64,000 bases of DNA, from the NCBI GenBank assembly GCA_040751985.1, contig JBFMFU010000047.1, positions 256,900 to 320,899 on the forward strand. Reading direction: 5' to 3'. Under the pieces are notes generated by a model, which saw nothing but the letters and a program-made list of their open reading frames with translations, searched no databases and had not been told where the DNA came from. Each line of letters opens with the position of its first letter. Position 1 is the stretch's first letter. This DNA comes from Desulfoferula sp040751985. Its GTDB lineage: Bacteria; Desulfobacterota; Desulfarculia; Desulfarculales; Desulfarculaceae. This document shows, one piece after another, positions 1 to 8,533 of this stretch. The position numbers and the translations under genes are program-made.

Positions 1-433
1 GCCCGATGAGCAGTATCTCCCGCTGGCCGCCGGAGAGGCCGCCGGCCTTGTTGTTCATGAACTCCTGGAACTTGGGATACAGGCCCACCACCCGCTCCAC
101 GGCCTGGGGCAGCGGCTCGCCGGAGGCGTAGGCGGCCAGCTCGATGTTGCCCTTGACGGTCAGGTCGCTGAAGACCTTCTTGTCCTGGGCCACGTAGCGC
201 ACGCCCCGGCGGGCCACCTGCTCCGGGGCCAGGGCGCTGATGCTGCGGCGTTCCAGGTCGATCTCGCCCCGGGTGGGCTTCAGAAATCCGGCGATGGTCT
301 TGAGCAGGGTGGTCTTGCCGGCGCCGTTGCGCCCTACCACGAAAACCATCTCGCCCTGCTGGAGCTGGATGGAAACGTCGTGCAGGACCTTGGCGTGGCC
401 GTAGGCAACGTCGATGGAGTTGACTGCTAACAC
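1..433 (-). CDS. livF: ABC transporter ATP-binding protein, LivF type (partial)
   Basis: Cytoplasmic ATPase of a HAAT/LIV-family importer for amino acids or other small carboxylates. The first 144 residues are in the window; the C-terminus lies beyond base 1. Walker A GRNGAGKTT is at residues 34-42, and the signature LSGGQ sits near the window edge. The start is GTG at 433-431, overlapping the last 7 bases of the upstream livG, so the two are translationally coupled. The matching permeases are not seen between the binding protein and the ATPases and would lie downstream, outside the window. The real substrate is unknown; with acyl-CoA ligases nearby it need not be an amino acid. Confidence 0.9.
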   Translation of the reverse strand, partial: MLAVNSIDVAYGHAKVLHDVSIQLQQGEMVFVVGRNGAGKTTLLKTIAGFLKPTRGEIDLERRSISALAPEQVARRGVRYVAQDKKVFSDLTVKGNIELAAYASGEPLPQAVERVVGLYPKFQEFMNNKAGGLSGGQREILLIG

Positions 434-1191
434 GCGTTGGTATCCCTTCCCCAGTAGCACTCCCGCACATTGGGGTCGCCGAGCACCGCCCCGGGTTCGC
501 CCTCGCAGATCAGGCTGCCCTCGTTCATGACGCTCAGGCGCTCAACCAAATCGGTAATCTTGGAAATCTTGTGTTCAATGATCACCAGGGTGAAGTTGTT
601 TTTTACTTCATGCAGCAGCTGTAGCACCTCGCCGATCTCGTGGTCGCTCAGGCCGGCCAGGGGCTCGTCCAGCAAGAGCAGCTTGGGCTGCAGGGACAGG
701 GCGATGGCGATCTCCAGCATGCGCTTATCGCCGTAGGACAGCTCCGAGGTCAGCGAGGCGGCCTTGTCCTGCAGGCGTACCGTCTCCAGGGCCTGGCGGC
801 AGTCCTCCAGGATGGAGGCCTCGCGGGCGGGCTTGAAGAAGAAGGTGGCCAGGCTGGGTCCCTTGTGCCGGCGCTGGAAGCTGGAGAGCACCAGGTTCTC
901 CCACACGCTCAGGGAGTTGAACACCGAAACCAGCTGAAAGGTGCGGGCCATGCCCATGTCCACCCGCGCGTGCGGCGGCTGGTCGGTCACGTCCTGGCCC
1001 AGGAACTCCACGCTGCCGGCGCTGGGCCGGAAATAGCCCGAGAGCAGGTTGAACAGGGTGGTCTTGCCCGAGCCGTTGGGGCCGATGACCCCGGCCACCT
1101 GCCCCTCGGGCACCTGGAAGTTCACCCCGTTGACCGCGACCAGACCGCCGAAGCTCTTGCGCAGGTTGCTGGTGGCTATCAGGTTGGGCAT
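427..1191 (-). CDS. livG: ABC transporter ATP-binding protein, LivG type
   Basis: Partner ATPase of the LivF above; 254 aa, normal for LivG. Walker A GPNGSGKTT, signature LSYGD (a common LivG variant of LSGGQ) and Walker B LLLLDEPLAGL are all present, so it should hydrolyse ATP. The frame stays open upstream, but homology to LivG begins at MPNLIATSNLRKSFGG, so the ATG at 1191-1189 is chosen; only a weak AGAAAAG-like ribosome site precedes it. It lies 104 bases after the binding-protein gene, with a strong hairpin between them. Confidence 0.93.
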   Translation of the reverse strand: MPNLIATSNLRKSFGGLVAVNGVNFQVPEGQVAGVIGPNGSGKTTLFNLLSGYFRPSAGSVEFLGQDVTDQPPHARVDMGMARTFQLVSVFNSLSVWENLVLSSFQRRHKGPSLATFFFKPAREASILEDCRQALETVRLQDKAASLTSELSYGDKRMLEIAIALSLQPKLLLLDEPLAGLSDHEIGEVLQLLHEVKNNFTLVIIEHKISKITDLVERLSVMNEGSLICEGEPGAVLGDPNVRECYWGRDTNAC

Positions 1192-1252
1192 ATAGCGGGT
1201 CTTTTCTATAATTTTACGGGCTTGGCCATCGCGTGCGCCAATTAGGTTGAAT

Positions 1253-1281
1253 CCCGGGAGCCGGAGGGCCCGGCTCCCGGG
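1253..1281 (-). repeat. Intercistronic stem-loop between binding protein and livG
   Basis: Perfect 12-bp inverted repeat (1253-1264 with 1270-1281, loop AGGGC), almost all G/C, with no U-run on either side. It lies just after the substrate-binding protein stop on the minus-strand transcript. Such hairpins usually protect the upstream message from 3' decay, giving more binding protein than ATPase. Another operon in this window has the same arrangement at 16186-16217. Confidence 0.7.
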
Positions 1282-1295
1282 TAGCACATGCCGGC

Positions 1296-2543
1296 TTACC
1301 AGCCCAGGCTCTTGACCGTGGGCAGGAAAGCGTCGCCAGAGTAAACGTCGATGATCTTGCCGTAGTCCCACTTGTTGGGCCGCTTGTCGGCGGGCAGCCC
1401 GGTGATGATCCAGGCGTTGTACTTGTAGCGGGGCCTGCCGTCCACGCGCCACTTGGCCGGACCCTTGGCGGTGACGAAGTTGGGGTTCTTCATCAGGGCC
1501 TCGTACATCTTCTTGGGATCCGTGGAGCCAGACAGCTGTATGGCCCGGAGGATCTCCTTGGAGCCGTAGTAGGCGGTCATCACGTAGGGGTCGGGCGGCT
1601 CGCCGAACTTGGCCTGGTACTTCTTGGTGAACTCGGCGGTGAGCTTGACCACCTCCTGGTCCGAGAAGCCCTTCATGTCATGGTACCACCAGATCTGGCA
1701 GTCCAGACCGGCCAGGACCTCGGGCGGGATGCCCTTGGCCATCAGGGAGATGATCCAGTTGACGAACAGCTTGGTCTTCTTCTTCAGACCCATCTCGCCG
1801 GCCTGCTTCAGGGCGGTGATCATGTCATTGCCCCAGTGGCCGAAGCAGATGACATCCGGCTTGAACTCCATGCACTTGATCAGGTAGGGAGTCATGTCCG
1901 CCGAACCCACCGGCGACCAGACCACGGTGTACTTGACGTTTTTGTGCTGCTTGAGCACCGCCTCGGCGCCGGCCCAGGCGAACTTGCCGTAGGCGTAGTC
2001 GGGCATGAAGAATACGACCCGCTTGGCCTTGAGCTTCTCGATCACGTAGCCGGCCGCGCCGCGGCCCACCATGCCGTTGTCGCCCAACACGGCCAGGGAA
2101 TAGGGAGCCTTGACCTTCTTCTCGAAGTAGGAGTCCGGCACGCCGTTGGTGGTCATCAGGAAGAAGCCCAGCTTCTTGGCCTCGCCGTTGAGGGCCAGCG
2201 AGACGTGGGCGAAGGTGCCGCCTTGGATGATCTTGACGCCCTGGGTCTTGGCCAGCTCGGCCACGCGGCGGATGGCCACGCCGGGCTTGGTCTCGTCGTC
2301 GCGCTCGATGACCTCGATCTTCATCATCTTGCCGCCGACCTTGACGCCGCCGGCAGCATTGGCCTCGGCAAAGGCCATCTTGGCCACCTCAAGCTGTTTG
2401 GGGCCCAGCACCGAGCCGGGTCCGGTGATGGAGTACATCACCCCGATCTTGACCGTGTCCGCGGCCAAGACCGAGCCGGCCCCGAAGCCCATCAAGGCGA
2501 CCAGCAACCCCAAAAACACGATTAAGCATGCGCCCTTACGCAT
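1296..2543 (-). CDS. HAAT/LIV-family substrate-binding protein
   Basis: Periplasmic type-1 binding protein of a LIV-type importer, 415 aa. It starts with a classical signal peptide (basic MRKGA, hydrophobic core, cleavage likely after SVLA near residue 27). The mature protein opens with DTVKIGVMYSITGPGS, the usual first strand and ligand loop of the Peripla_BP_6 family. First gene of a minus-strand operon with livG and livF, transcribed away from the iron alcohol dehydrogenase. The ligand cannot be read from sequence; the family binds branched-chain amino acids, amides and aromatic or aliphatic acids. Confidence 0.92.
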   Translation of the reverse strand: MRKGACLIVFLGLLVALMGFGAGSVLAADTVKIGVMYSITGPGSVLGPKQLEVAKMAFAEANAAGGVKVGGKMMKIEVIERDDETKPGVAIRRVAELAKTQGVKIIQGGTFAHVSLALNGEAKKLGFFLMTTNGVPDSYFEKKVKAPYSLAVLGDNGMVGRGAAGYVIEKLKAKRVVFFMPDYAYGKFAWAGAEAVLKQHKNVKYTVVWSPVGSADMTPYLIKCMEFKPDVICFGHWGNDMITALKQAGEMGLKKKTKLFVNWIISLMAKGIPPEVLAGLDCQIWWYHDMKGFSDQEVVKLTAEFTKKYQAKFGEPPDPYVMTAYYGSKEILRAIQLSGSTDPKKMYEALMKNPNFVTAKGPAKWRVDGRPRYKYNAWIITGLPADKRPNKWDYGKIIDVYSGDAFLPTVKSLGW

Positions 2544-2657
2544 ATTCCCTCCCTCTCCTGATTGTTTGCGTTACGGTCTGTCTGGCACTCTCCTTTGGAC
2601 GGAATCGATCGCTCTCTGAACCCCTTTTAGAGCCTCCGACTCCGCGCGTGGCTTGGC

Positions 2658-2686
2658 TTGACTTTTAAACGATGCTTAAGTTAATT
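2658..2686 (+). promoter_or_regulatory. Candidate sigma70 promoter for the iron alcohol dehydrogenase
   Basis: TTGACT at 2658-2663, 17-base spacer, TTAATT at 2681-2686, in an AT-rich island within GC-rich DNA. Predicted start near 2693, giving a leader of about 95 bases to the ATG at 2790. It lies back to back with a minus-strand candidate whose -10 box begins 4 bases away. Confidence 0.45.
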
Positions 2687-2689
2687 TTG

Positions 2690-2718
2690 TTTTATCATTT
2701 GCTTAAACTCAAGGTCAA
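2690..2718 (-). promoter_or_regulatory. Candidate sigma70 promoter for the LIV binding-protein operon
   Basis: Read on the minus strand: TTGACC (2718-2713), 17-base spacer, ATAAAA (2695-2690). Direct copies of GCTTAA at 2674-2679 and 2701-2706 lie in the paired promoters and could bind a shared regulator. Leader of about 140 bases to the binding-protein ATG at 2543. Confidence 0.45.
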
Positions 2719-2789
2719 GCCCTTTGTAATCGATTTGGGGCACTGATATAGTCTTCGGCCATAATCAGGAGCGGCGGAGGTTTTTGTAA

Positions 2790-3947
2790 ATGTTTCAATC
2801 GCTTAGCTGGAAGACTCCAGAGTGGGTGCATTTCGGGTTCGACACCGCCCGCCTGGTGGGGCCCGAGGCCAAGCGCATGGGCGCGGGCAAGGTGATGCTG
2901 CTCTCCGGCCCCAACGTGGCCAAGAGCGGCCTCATGGAGCCCATATTCGCCTCGCTCAGGGAGGCCGGCCTGGCTTACGAGCATTTCGACCGCGTGGAGG
3001 AGGAGCCCTCCATCGCCAACTTCTACGACGCCCTGGCCGTGGCCAAGACCGGCGACTTTGAGGTCTACGTGGGCGTGGGCGGCGGCAGCGCCCTGGACAT
3101 GGCCAAGATGGTGGCCGCCCTGATGGGCAACGATATGAAGCTGGAGGACGCCTTCGGCGTGGACCTGGTGCCCAAGAAGGGCCGGCCCTCCATCATGGTG
3201 GTCACCACCGCCGGCACCGGTTCGGAGGCCACCCGCATCTCGGTGTTCACGGACAAAAAGGCCCAGACCAAGCGGGTGGCCAGCTCCTGGAACATCTTGG
3301 CCGACGTGGCCATCGTGGACCCCAAGCTCACCGTGAGCATGCCCCGCAAGGTCACCGCCGACACCGGCATCGACGCCTTCATCCACGCCCTGGAGTCCTA
3401 CATCGCGGTCAAAGCCAACCCCCTCACCGAGGAGTTTTCCCTCAAATCGCTTAGCCTCTGCGTCGACAACCTGGGGCCGGCGGTGGCCAACGGCAAGAAC
3501 CTGAGCGCGCGCTACAACATGTCCCTGGCCAGCCTCTTGGCGGGCATCACCCTGAACAACGCCGGCGTGGGCGTGCTGCACGCCTTCAGCTTCCCCATCG
3601 GCCGGGAGTGCCGGCTCACCCACGGGCCGGCCCTGACCGCGGTGCTGCCGGAGACCATGCGCTTGGTCTCCCTGGCCTGCCCGGACAAGTTCCGCCAGGT
3701 GGCCGAGATATTCGGGATCGACACCCAAGGGATGGACCCCTTCGCGGCCTGCGAGGCGGCGGTGGAGGCCATGACCACCCTGATCGATCTCTTGGGCCTG
3801 CCCAGCAACCTGACCCAGGCCGGCGCCGACCGCGGCCGCATCGACGACTGGGCCAAGGCCTCCTTTGCCAACCGCCGCCTTCTGGACAACACGCCGCGCG
3901 ACCTGTCCGAGGAGGACCTGCGCCTGATCCTGGAAAGGTCTTTCTAA
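2790..3947 (+). CDS. Iron-containing alcohol dehydrogenase
   Basis: Group III, Fe-dependent NAD(P)-linked alcohol dehydrogenase, 385 aa, full family length. The GGGSALDMAK loop binds NAD, TTAGTGSE is conserved in the family, and metal ligands are visible in DTGIDAFIHALE (Asp, His), HAFSFPIG (His) and THGPALT (His). Cytosolic oxidoreductase for short-chain alcohols or aldehydes. It is divergent from the LIV operon and stands alone on its strand, followed by 246 bases with a possible gene remnant. Substrate not predictable; butanol, methanol or lactaldehyde-type dehydrogenases all look alike here. Confidence 0.93.
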   Translation: MFQSLSWKTPEWVHFGFDTARLVGPEAKRMGAGKVMLLSGPNVAKSGLMEPIFASLREAGLAYEHFDRVEEEPSIANFYDALAVAKTGDFEVYVGVGGGSALDMAKMVAALMGNDMKLEDAFGVDLVPKKGRPSIMVVTTAGTGSEATRISVFTDKKAQTKRVASSWNILADVAIVDPKLTVSMPRKVTADTGIDAFIHALESYIAVKANPLTEEFSLKSLSLCVDNLGPAVANGKNLSARYNMSLASLLAGITLNNAGVGVLHAFSFPIGRECRLTHGPALTAVLPETMRLVSLACPDKFRQVAEIFGIDTQGMDPFAACEAAVEAMTTLIDLLGLPSNLTQAGADRGRIDDWAKASFANRRLLDNTPRDLSEEDLRLILERSF

Positions 3948-3979
3948 ATCCCGGCTGCAAAATTTCTGGCCAGCCTCCG

Positions 3980-4128
3980 GCAGGGGGCTGGCCCACGTTT
4001 GGGCGGCAATCATTGTTAAGCCGGGGTTCACGGCCGGCGCGGCCACGGCCGCAGCGCCCCTCATCAAGCTCATGCAGGGCGTGCCGGGTGTGGAGGTGCG
4101 GGGGCGGGCCGTGGACCGCTCTTTCTAG
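3980..4128 (+). pseudogene. Possible 3' remnant of a lost gene
   Basis: Between the alcohol dehydrogenase and the glycan genes one forward frame stays open up to a TAG at 4126-4128. Its last 35 or so codons have the strong G/C third-position bias of real genes here and read as IIVKPGFTAGAATAAAPLI followed by KLMQGVPGVEVRGRAVDRSF. No start codon with a ribosome site is seen and the frame degenerates upstream near 3980. It looks like the tail of a deleted gene; I do not recognise the family. A short unannotated gene is less likely. Confidence 0.3.
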
Positions 4129-4193
4129 GCGGCCGGCTGGCCGGAGCCTGTTATATTTGGGGGCATGAGCCGCATTGGCTGGAGCCACCGCAG

Positions 4194-6329
4194 ATGAAGT
4201 TTCACCGGCAGGACCGCTCCCCTGAAAGCGAAGCCGTAGAGTTCCACATGGACCTCTACGAGGGCCTGCCCTGGGCCCAGAAGCCCGCGCCGGAGGAGGC
4301 GGGCTGGGGCCGGGGCTGGCGCATCCGCAGCCTGCTGCTGGGCCTCTTGGTGGCCGGCCTGGCCCTGCGCCTGGTGTTCATGGGCCTCAGCCTGGAGCAC
4401 CTGCCGGTCACCACCGACGAGGCCATCGTGGTGCTGCAGTCCAAGCAGATCGCCGGGGGCGACCGCCCTCTGTTCCTCATGGCCCAGCCCTACCAGCTCC
4501 CCCTGGGCGGCTATCTCATGTCCCCGGTGGTGCAGTGGACCCCGCGCACCACCCTGGGGGCCAGGGGCCTGTCCCTGGGCGTGGGCCTGGCCACCTTCCT
4601 GGGCCTCTGGCTGCTCATCCTCAGGCTGGCCCCCCCGGCCCAGGCCTGGCCGGCCCTGCTGCTGGTGGCCTTTCCGCCAGCCTATCTCTTGCTCTACCAG
4701 GCGGCCTACCCGGTGCCGGCCTACGAGTACATGATGGCCCTGTGGCTGCTGGCGGGCTGGCTGACCTGGCTCATGCGCGGCCGCCGTCTGCTGCCCGCCC
4801 TGGGCCTGGCCGCCGCGGTGGGCCTGACCAGCGGCCTGGGGGTGAGCGTGCACATGCTGGGCCTGCCCCTGTGGGCGGCCCTGGCCCTGGCGGCAGTGTT
4901 TATGGGCGGCTGGCGGCGGGCGCCGCTGGCGGCGCTGGCCCTGGCCCTGGGCCTGGCCGTGGGGCTGTTGCCCTATCTGCTGGCCCACTGGCAGCACCCC
5001 GACGCCTCGGGCACGGTGGCCGGCACCATCCCCCTGGCTCGGGCCTTCCAGCCAGACAAGTTCGCGGGGCTCCACCACGCCCTGGCCGGGGTGCTGGGCG
5101 CCTTCAGCCCCACGGTGCCCGACCTTTACGGACTGGTCTCCCTGGCCCAGTGGCCTAGGTTCGTTTTCCCGGCCGGGTTCCTGGTGCTGCTGGTCAGCGC
5201 CGGGGCGCTGTGCCTGCGCGGCCTGCGGCGGGGGACCGGCGATGAGTCCTGGTCCAAGACCGTCTTTCTGGCCGCCTACGCCGCCGCGCCTTGGGCAACC
5301 GCCTTTGCCTTCCTGGTCAACGAGCGCGCCGACTCCGCGCAGCACCGCTATTTGCTGGCCCTGGCCTGGTGCCTGCCCTTCCTGCTGGTTCCGCTCTGCC
5401 TGGCGGCCCGCCGCCGCCTGCGCCTGGTCTGCGGGGTGCTGGCCGCGGCCCTGGCCCTGTTCAACCTGCTCACCGCGGTGCTGCTGATGAACGCCTGGAC
5501 CAAGCCCGGCTTTGCCGAGCGGGACGGCCAAATGCCCGACCTGGCCCAGGTCCTGGCCTTTATGCGCCAGGAGAAGATCACCCACTGCTTCGCGGCCCAC
5601 TGGACCTCCTACCGCCTCACCTTTCTCACCGACGAGAAGATTATCTGCAGCCAGCCCTGGAACGAACGCTTCCGCCAATGGCCCATTCCCTACAAGGACC
5701 AGGTGGCTCGCGACCCCCGGGCGGCCTATGTGCTGACCTCGCCGGACTCCTTCGACGCCGCCCTATTCGCCCAGGACATGGCCGGCCGGAACATCACCTA
5801 CCGCCAGACCCAGGCCGGCCGCTACACGGTCTTCGATCGCTTTATCCAGGGAACCAGCCCCAGGGAACGCCGGATCGCACCGGCGCACATCATCCCGGCG
5901 GTCAGCCACAATCCGGCCCAGGCCGCCTGGCTCATGGACGGCGACCCCACCACCATGTGGAAGAGCGGCCAGGTGCAGCAAAAGGGCATGTGGCTGGAGC
6001 TGCGCCTGCCGCGGCTTCTATACCTGACCCGGCTGACTCTGCACTACCACGACTTCCCCCACGACCGGGCCCAGGCCCTCAAGCTGTCCTTTCGCCAGGA
6101 CGGCAAGTGGCAAAGCATCAAGGAACATATTCCGGAGCAGCTGCAGGTTTTCGAGTTTCACAACCATTTGCCCCTTTACGGAGAGATGCTGCAGACTATA
6201 CGCTTTGCACCGGTGGTTACCGACGCCCTGCGCCTGGAAATCGTCTCCCCTCTGCCGGGAAGGTATTGGGGCATAGCCGAGGTGGAGCTGTTCTGCGACA
6301 CCCGCCTGGGCTGCCCGGAAAGAAAATGA
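4194..6329 (+). CDS. GT-C membrane glycosyltransferase (GT39-like) with discoidin-like C-terminal domain
   Basis: 711 aa. Residues about 45-430 form some ten hydrophobic helices; the first periplasmic loop carries TTDEAIVV, the acidic motif of polyprenyl-phosphate sugar transferases (PMT/ArnT type). Residues about 430-565 are soluble. The tail, about 565-711, contains HNPAQAAWLMDGDPTTMW and a strand pattern typical of F5/8 type C (discoidin) sugar-binding domains. It probably moves a sugar from a lipid carrier to an acceptor on the outer face of the inner membrane. ATG at 4194 follows a GGAG; its stop overlaps the next start (ATGA). Exact donor and acceptor unknown. Confidence 0.75.
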   Translation: MKFHRQDRSPESEAVEFHMDLYEGLPWAQKPAPEEAGWGRGWRIRSLLLGLLVAGLALRLVFMGLSLEHLPVTTDEAIVVLQSKQIAGGDRPLFLMAQPYQLPLGGYLMSPVVQWTPRTTLGARGLSLGVGLATFLGLWLLILRLAPPAQAWPALLLVAFPPAYLLLYQAAYPVPAYEYMMALWLLAGWLTWLMRGRRLLPALGLAAAVGLTSGLGVSVHMLGLPLWAALALAAVFMGGWRRAPLAALALALGLAVGLLPYLLAHWQHPDASGTVAGTIPLARAFQPDKFAGLHHALAGVLGAFSPTVPDLYGLVSLAQWPRFVFPAGFLVLLVSAGALCLRGLRRGTGDESWSKTVFLAAYAAAPWATAFAFLVNERADSAQHRYLLALAWCLPFLLVPLCLAARRRLRLVCGVLAAALALFNLLTAVLLMNAWTKPGFAERDGQMPDLAQVLAFMRQEKITHCFAAHWTSYRLTFLTDEKIICSQPWNERFRQWPIPYKDQVARDPRAAYVLTSPDSFDAALFAQDMAGRNITYRQTQAGRYTVFDRFIQGTSPRERRIAPAHIIPAVSHNPAQAAWLMDGDPTTMWKSGQVQQKGMWLELRLPRLLYLTRLTLHYHDFPHDRAQALKLSFRQDGKWQSIKEHIPEQLQVFEFHNHLPLYGEMLQTIRFAPVVTDALRLEIVSPLPGRYWGIAEVELFCDTRLGCPERK

Positions 6330-7069
6330 GCTCACTGCACACCAGCGACTTGCACAACCAACCACGCCCGCCGACGACCGCGCCCGCCTCTGAACCAGTG
6401 GCGGACGTGGTGGTGCCGGTGCTCAACGAGGTGGAGATGCTGCCCCGCTTCCTGGCACGGGTGGCGGCCCTGAAACTGCCCCTGCGCCTGATCTGCGTGG
6501 ACAACGGCTCCAGGGACGGCACCCTGGAGCTGCTGCGTGCTCGGCCGGAGATAACCCTGATCGAGCACGGCCGCAACCTGGGCTACGGCCGCTCCCTGGC
6601 CGACGGCCTGCTGGCCTCCCGCGCTGAGCGGGTGGTGATCATCGACGCGGACTGCGAGTACCCTCCCGAGGCCATCCCGGTCCTGCTGGCCGGGCTGGAG
6701 CGGGCGCCGGTGGTCTACGCCAGCCGCTTCCTGGGCGGCCGGGCCCTGGACATGTCGCCCCTGCGCCAGGCCGGCAACCGGCTGCTGACCGCCATCTTCA
6801 ACCTGCTCTACGGCCAACGCCTGACCGACCTCTACACGGGCATGAAGGCCCTGCGCCGGGAGGCCTTCCAGGGCCTGGCCTTCCGCTACGGCGGCTTCGA
6901 GCACGTGGTGGAGCTGGCCGCGGGCCTGGCCCGGAGGGGGCTGGTGCTAGCCGAGGCGCCGGTGGAATACACCCCCCGGCAGACCGGCCGCTCCAAGATG
7001 CGCCATCTGCCCGAGGTGCTCAAGGCCCTGGGGGTTATGCTCAAGCTGCGGGTGGCCGGCCGTGCCTGA
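6326..7069 (+). CDS. Family 2 glycosyltransferase (dolichyl-phosphate-mannose-synthase-like)
   Basis: 247 aa cytosolic GT-A transferase. It opens with VADVVVPVLNEVEMLPRFL, then VDNGSRDGT, and has the metal-binding IDADCEYPPEA in the middle, all standard GT2 landmarks. No membrane helices follow, so it resembles DPMS-type enzymes that charge polyprenyl phosphate. The start ATG at 6326 overlaps the upstream stop as ATGA, a coupled arrangement. Together with the GT-C enzyme before it, it can be read as donor synthesis plus transfer: it would make the lipid-linked sugar the GT-C enzyme uses. That pairing is inference. Confidence 0.88.
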   Translation: MSSLHTSDLHNQPRPPTTAPASEPVADVVVPVLNEVEMLPRFLARVAALKLPLRLICVDNGSRDGTLELLRARPEITLIEHGRNLGYGRSLADGLLASRAERVVIIDADCEYPPEAIPVLLAGLERAPVVYASRFLGGRALDMSPLRQAGNRLLTAIFNLLYGQRLTDLYTGMKALRREAFQGLAFRYGGFEHVVELAAGLARRGLVLAEAPVEYTPRQTGRSKMRHLPEVLKALGVMLKLRVAGRA

Positions 7070-8501
7070 GCTGGTGGGGCTGATACCCGCGGCCGGCCGG
7101 GGCACCCGGGCCTACCCCTACACCCGCACCATCCCCAAGGGCATGCTCTGGGTCTCGGGCACGCCGCTGCTGGAGCACACCCTGGCCATCCTGCGCGACC
7201 AGGTGGGGGTCAGCCGGGTGTTCATCGTGGTGGGCAGCCACGGCCACATCATTCGCGAGCACTTCGGCGACGGCGAGGGCTTCGGGGTGCCCATCAGCTA
7301 CGTGCAAAACGACCGGGTGGAGCTGGGCCTGGCCCACTCGGTGCGCCTGGCCGGGGCCCACATCACCGGGCCCTTCGTCATGATGCTCTCCGACGAGTAC
7401 TACCAGGACACCAACCACGCGGATCTAGCCGGCCTGTCCCTGGACGGCGCCCTGGGCTACTGCGGGCTCTTGCCCGGGCAGGAGCCGGAGGTGATCAGCC
7501 AGAACTACACGGTGACCCTGGGCCAGGACCGGGTGAGAAGCCTGGTGGAAAAGCCGGCACGGCCCCAGGGCGGCCTCTTGGGCACCGGCACCCTGCTGCT
7601 GTCGCCCCAGGTCTTCACGCTGCTGGAGGCGGGCTTCGCCCGGCCCGGCCCGCCGCCGGACTTCATGGGCCTGCTGGGCTGGGCCGTGCAGCAGGGGCAG
7701 GTGCTCAGGCCCTTCCTGCTGCGGGGGCTCTACGTCAACGTCAACAACGTGGACAGCCTGAACTGGGCCAACTTCCTGGGCCGCACCAAGCGCTTCGCCG
7801 ACGCCTCCCTGAGCCTGATCGTGCAGTGCCAGGGCTACCAGAGCGGCCTGCGCCGGGTGGTGAGCGAGTTCCACGCCCAGGAGCGGGTGGACGAGGTGCT
7901 GGTGGTGACTCCGCCCGGGCTGGCCGAGCCCCTGTGGCTGGCCGGGCTGCCCAAGGCCCGCTGGCTGCCCTGCCCAGGCGGACGGCTGGGCTTCGGCAGC
8001 ATGCTGGCCTACGGCATCGAACAGTCGCGGGGGGACCTGCTGGCCATCGTGGAGGGCGACTACTGCTTCCAGCCCACGGACCTGGCCAAGCTCTTGGCCT
8101 ACATCCCCGACGCGGACCTGGTGCTGGGCACCCGCACCACCCGCCAGCTCATCCAGCAGGGCAGCCGCATGCGCGGCCTGGTGCGCCTGTCCCACATCCT
8201 GCTGGCCAAGCTGGTGGAGTTGCTCTGGCTCGGCCACCGGGTGCGTCTGACCGACGCGGGCTGCACCTACCGCTTGCTCTGGCGGCACTGCTATCAGAAG
8301 ATCAAGGAGCAGGTGCGCAGCGCGGGGCCGGAGTTCGTGCTGGAGATGACCATCGAGACCATGCGCAGCCGCCAGCGCCTGATCGAGGTGCCGGTGAGCT
8401 TCCTGCACCCCAACCCCGACCTGGCCGCGCTATACCAGCACCCCAGCACCTTCCTGCGCATGCTGGCCCTGGTGCTGCGCCGCCGCCTGGGCCTGATGTA
8501 G
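7062..8501 (+). CDS. Sugar nucleotidyltransferase - GT2 fusion protein
   Basis: 479 aa, two fused enzymes. Residues 1 to about 245 are a nucleotidyltransferase: PAAGRGTRAYPYTRTIPKG is the GxGTRxxPxTxxxPK signature of RmlA/GlmU-type NDP-sugar pyrophosphorylases, with SDEYY as the metal site. Residues about 250-479 are a GT2-like fold with YGIEQSRGDLLAIVEGDYCF (acidic donor site) and LTDAGCTYRLLWR. It starts at GTG 7062, overlapping the upstream stop by 8 bases. The fusion suggests one polypeptide makes and then uses an activated sugar. The GT2 N-terminus is poorly conserved, so activity of that half is less sure. Confidence 0.82.
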   Translation: MPELVGLIPAAGRGTRAYPYTRTIPKGMLWVSGTPLLEHTLAILRDQVGVSRVFIVVGSHGHIIREHFGDGEGFGVPISYVQNDRVELGLAHSVRLAGAHITGPFVMMLSDEYYQDTNHADLAGLSLDGALGYCGLLPGQEPEVISQNYTVTLGQDRVRSLVEKPARPQGGLLGTGTLLLSPQVFTLLEAGFARPGPPPDFMGLLGWAVQQGQVLRPFLLRGLYVNVNNVDSLNWANFLGRTKRFADASLSLIVQCQGYQSGLRRVVSEFHAQERVDEVLVVTPPGLAEPLWLAGLPKARWLPCPGGRLGFGSMLAYGIEQSRGDLLAIVEGDYCFQPTDLAKLLAYIPDADLVLGTRTTRQLIQQGSRMRGLVRLSHILLAKLVELLWLGHRVRLTDAGCTYRLLWRHCYQKIKEQVRSAGPEFVLEMTIETMRSRQRLIEVPVSFLHPNPDLAALYQHPSTFLRMLALVLRRRLGLM

Positions 8502-8533
8502 CCGCCGGGAGCCGGCGCGGCCGGCGCGCCTCG

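Noticed and set aside
2583..2600. TGGCACTCTCCTTTGG resembling a sigma54 promoter upstream of the alcohol dehydrogenase
   Set aside because: The GG-to-G spacing is 13, not 12, and there is no TTGC; sigma54 promoters tolerate no spacing change.
8502..8533. G/C-rich self-complementary gap between the converging genes at 8501 and 8534, considered as terminator
   Set aside because: No stable perfect stem with a U-run on either strand can be drawn.
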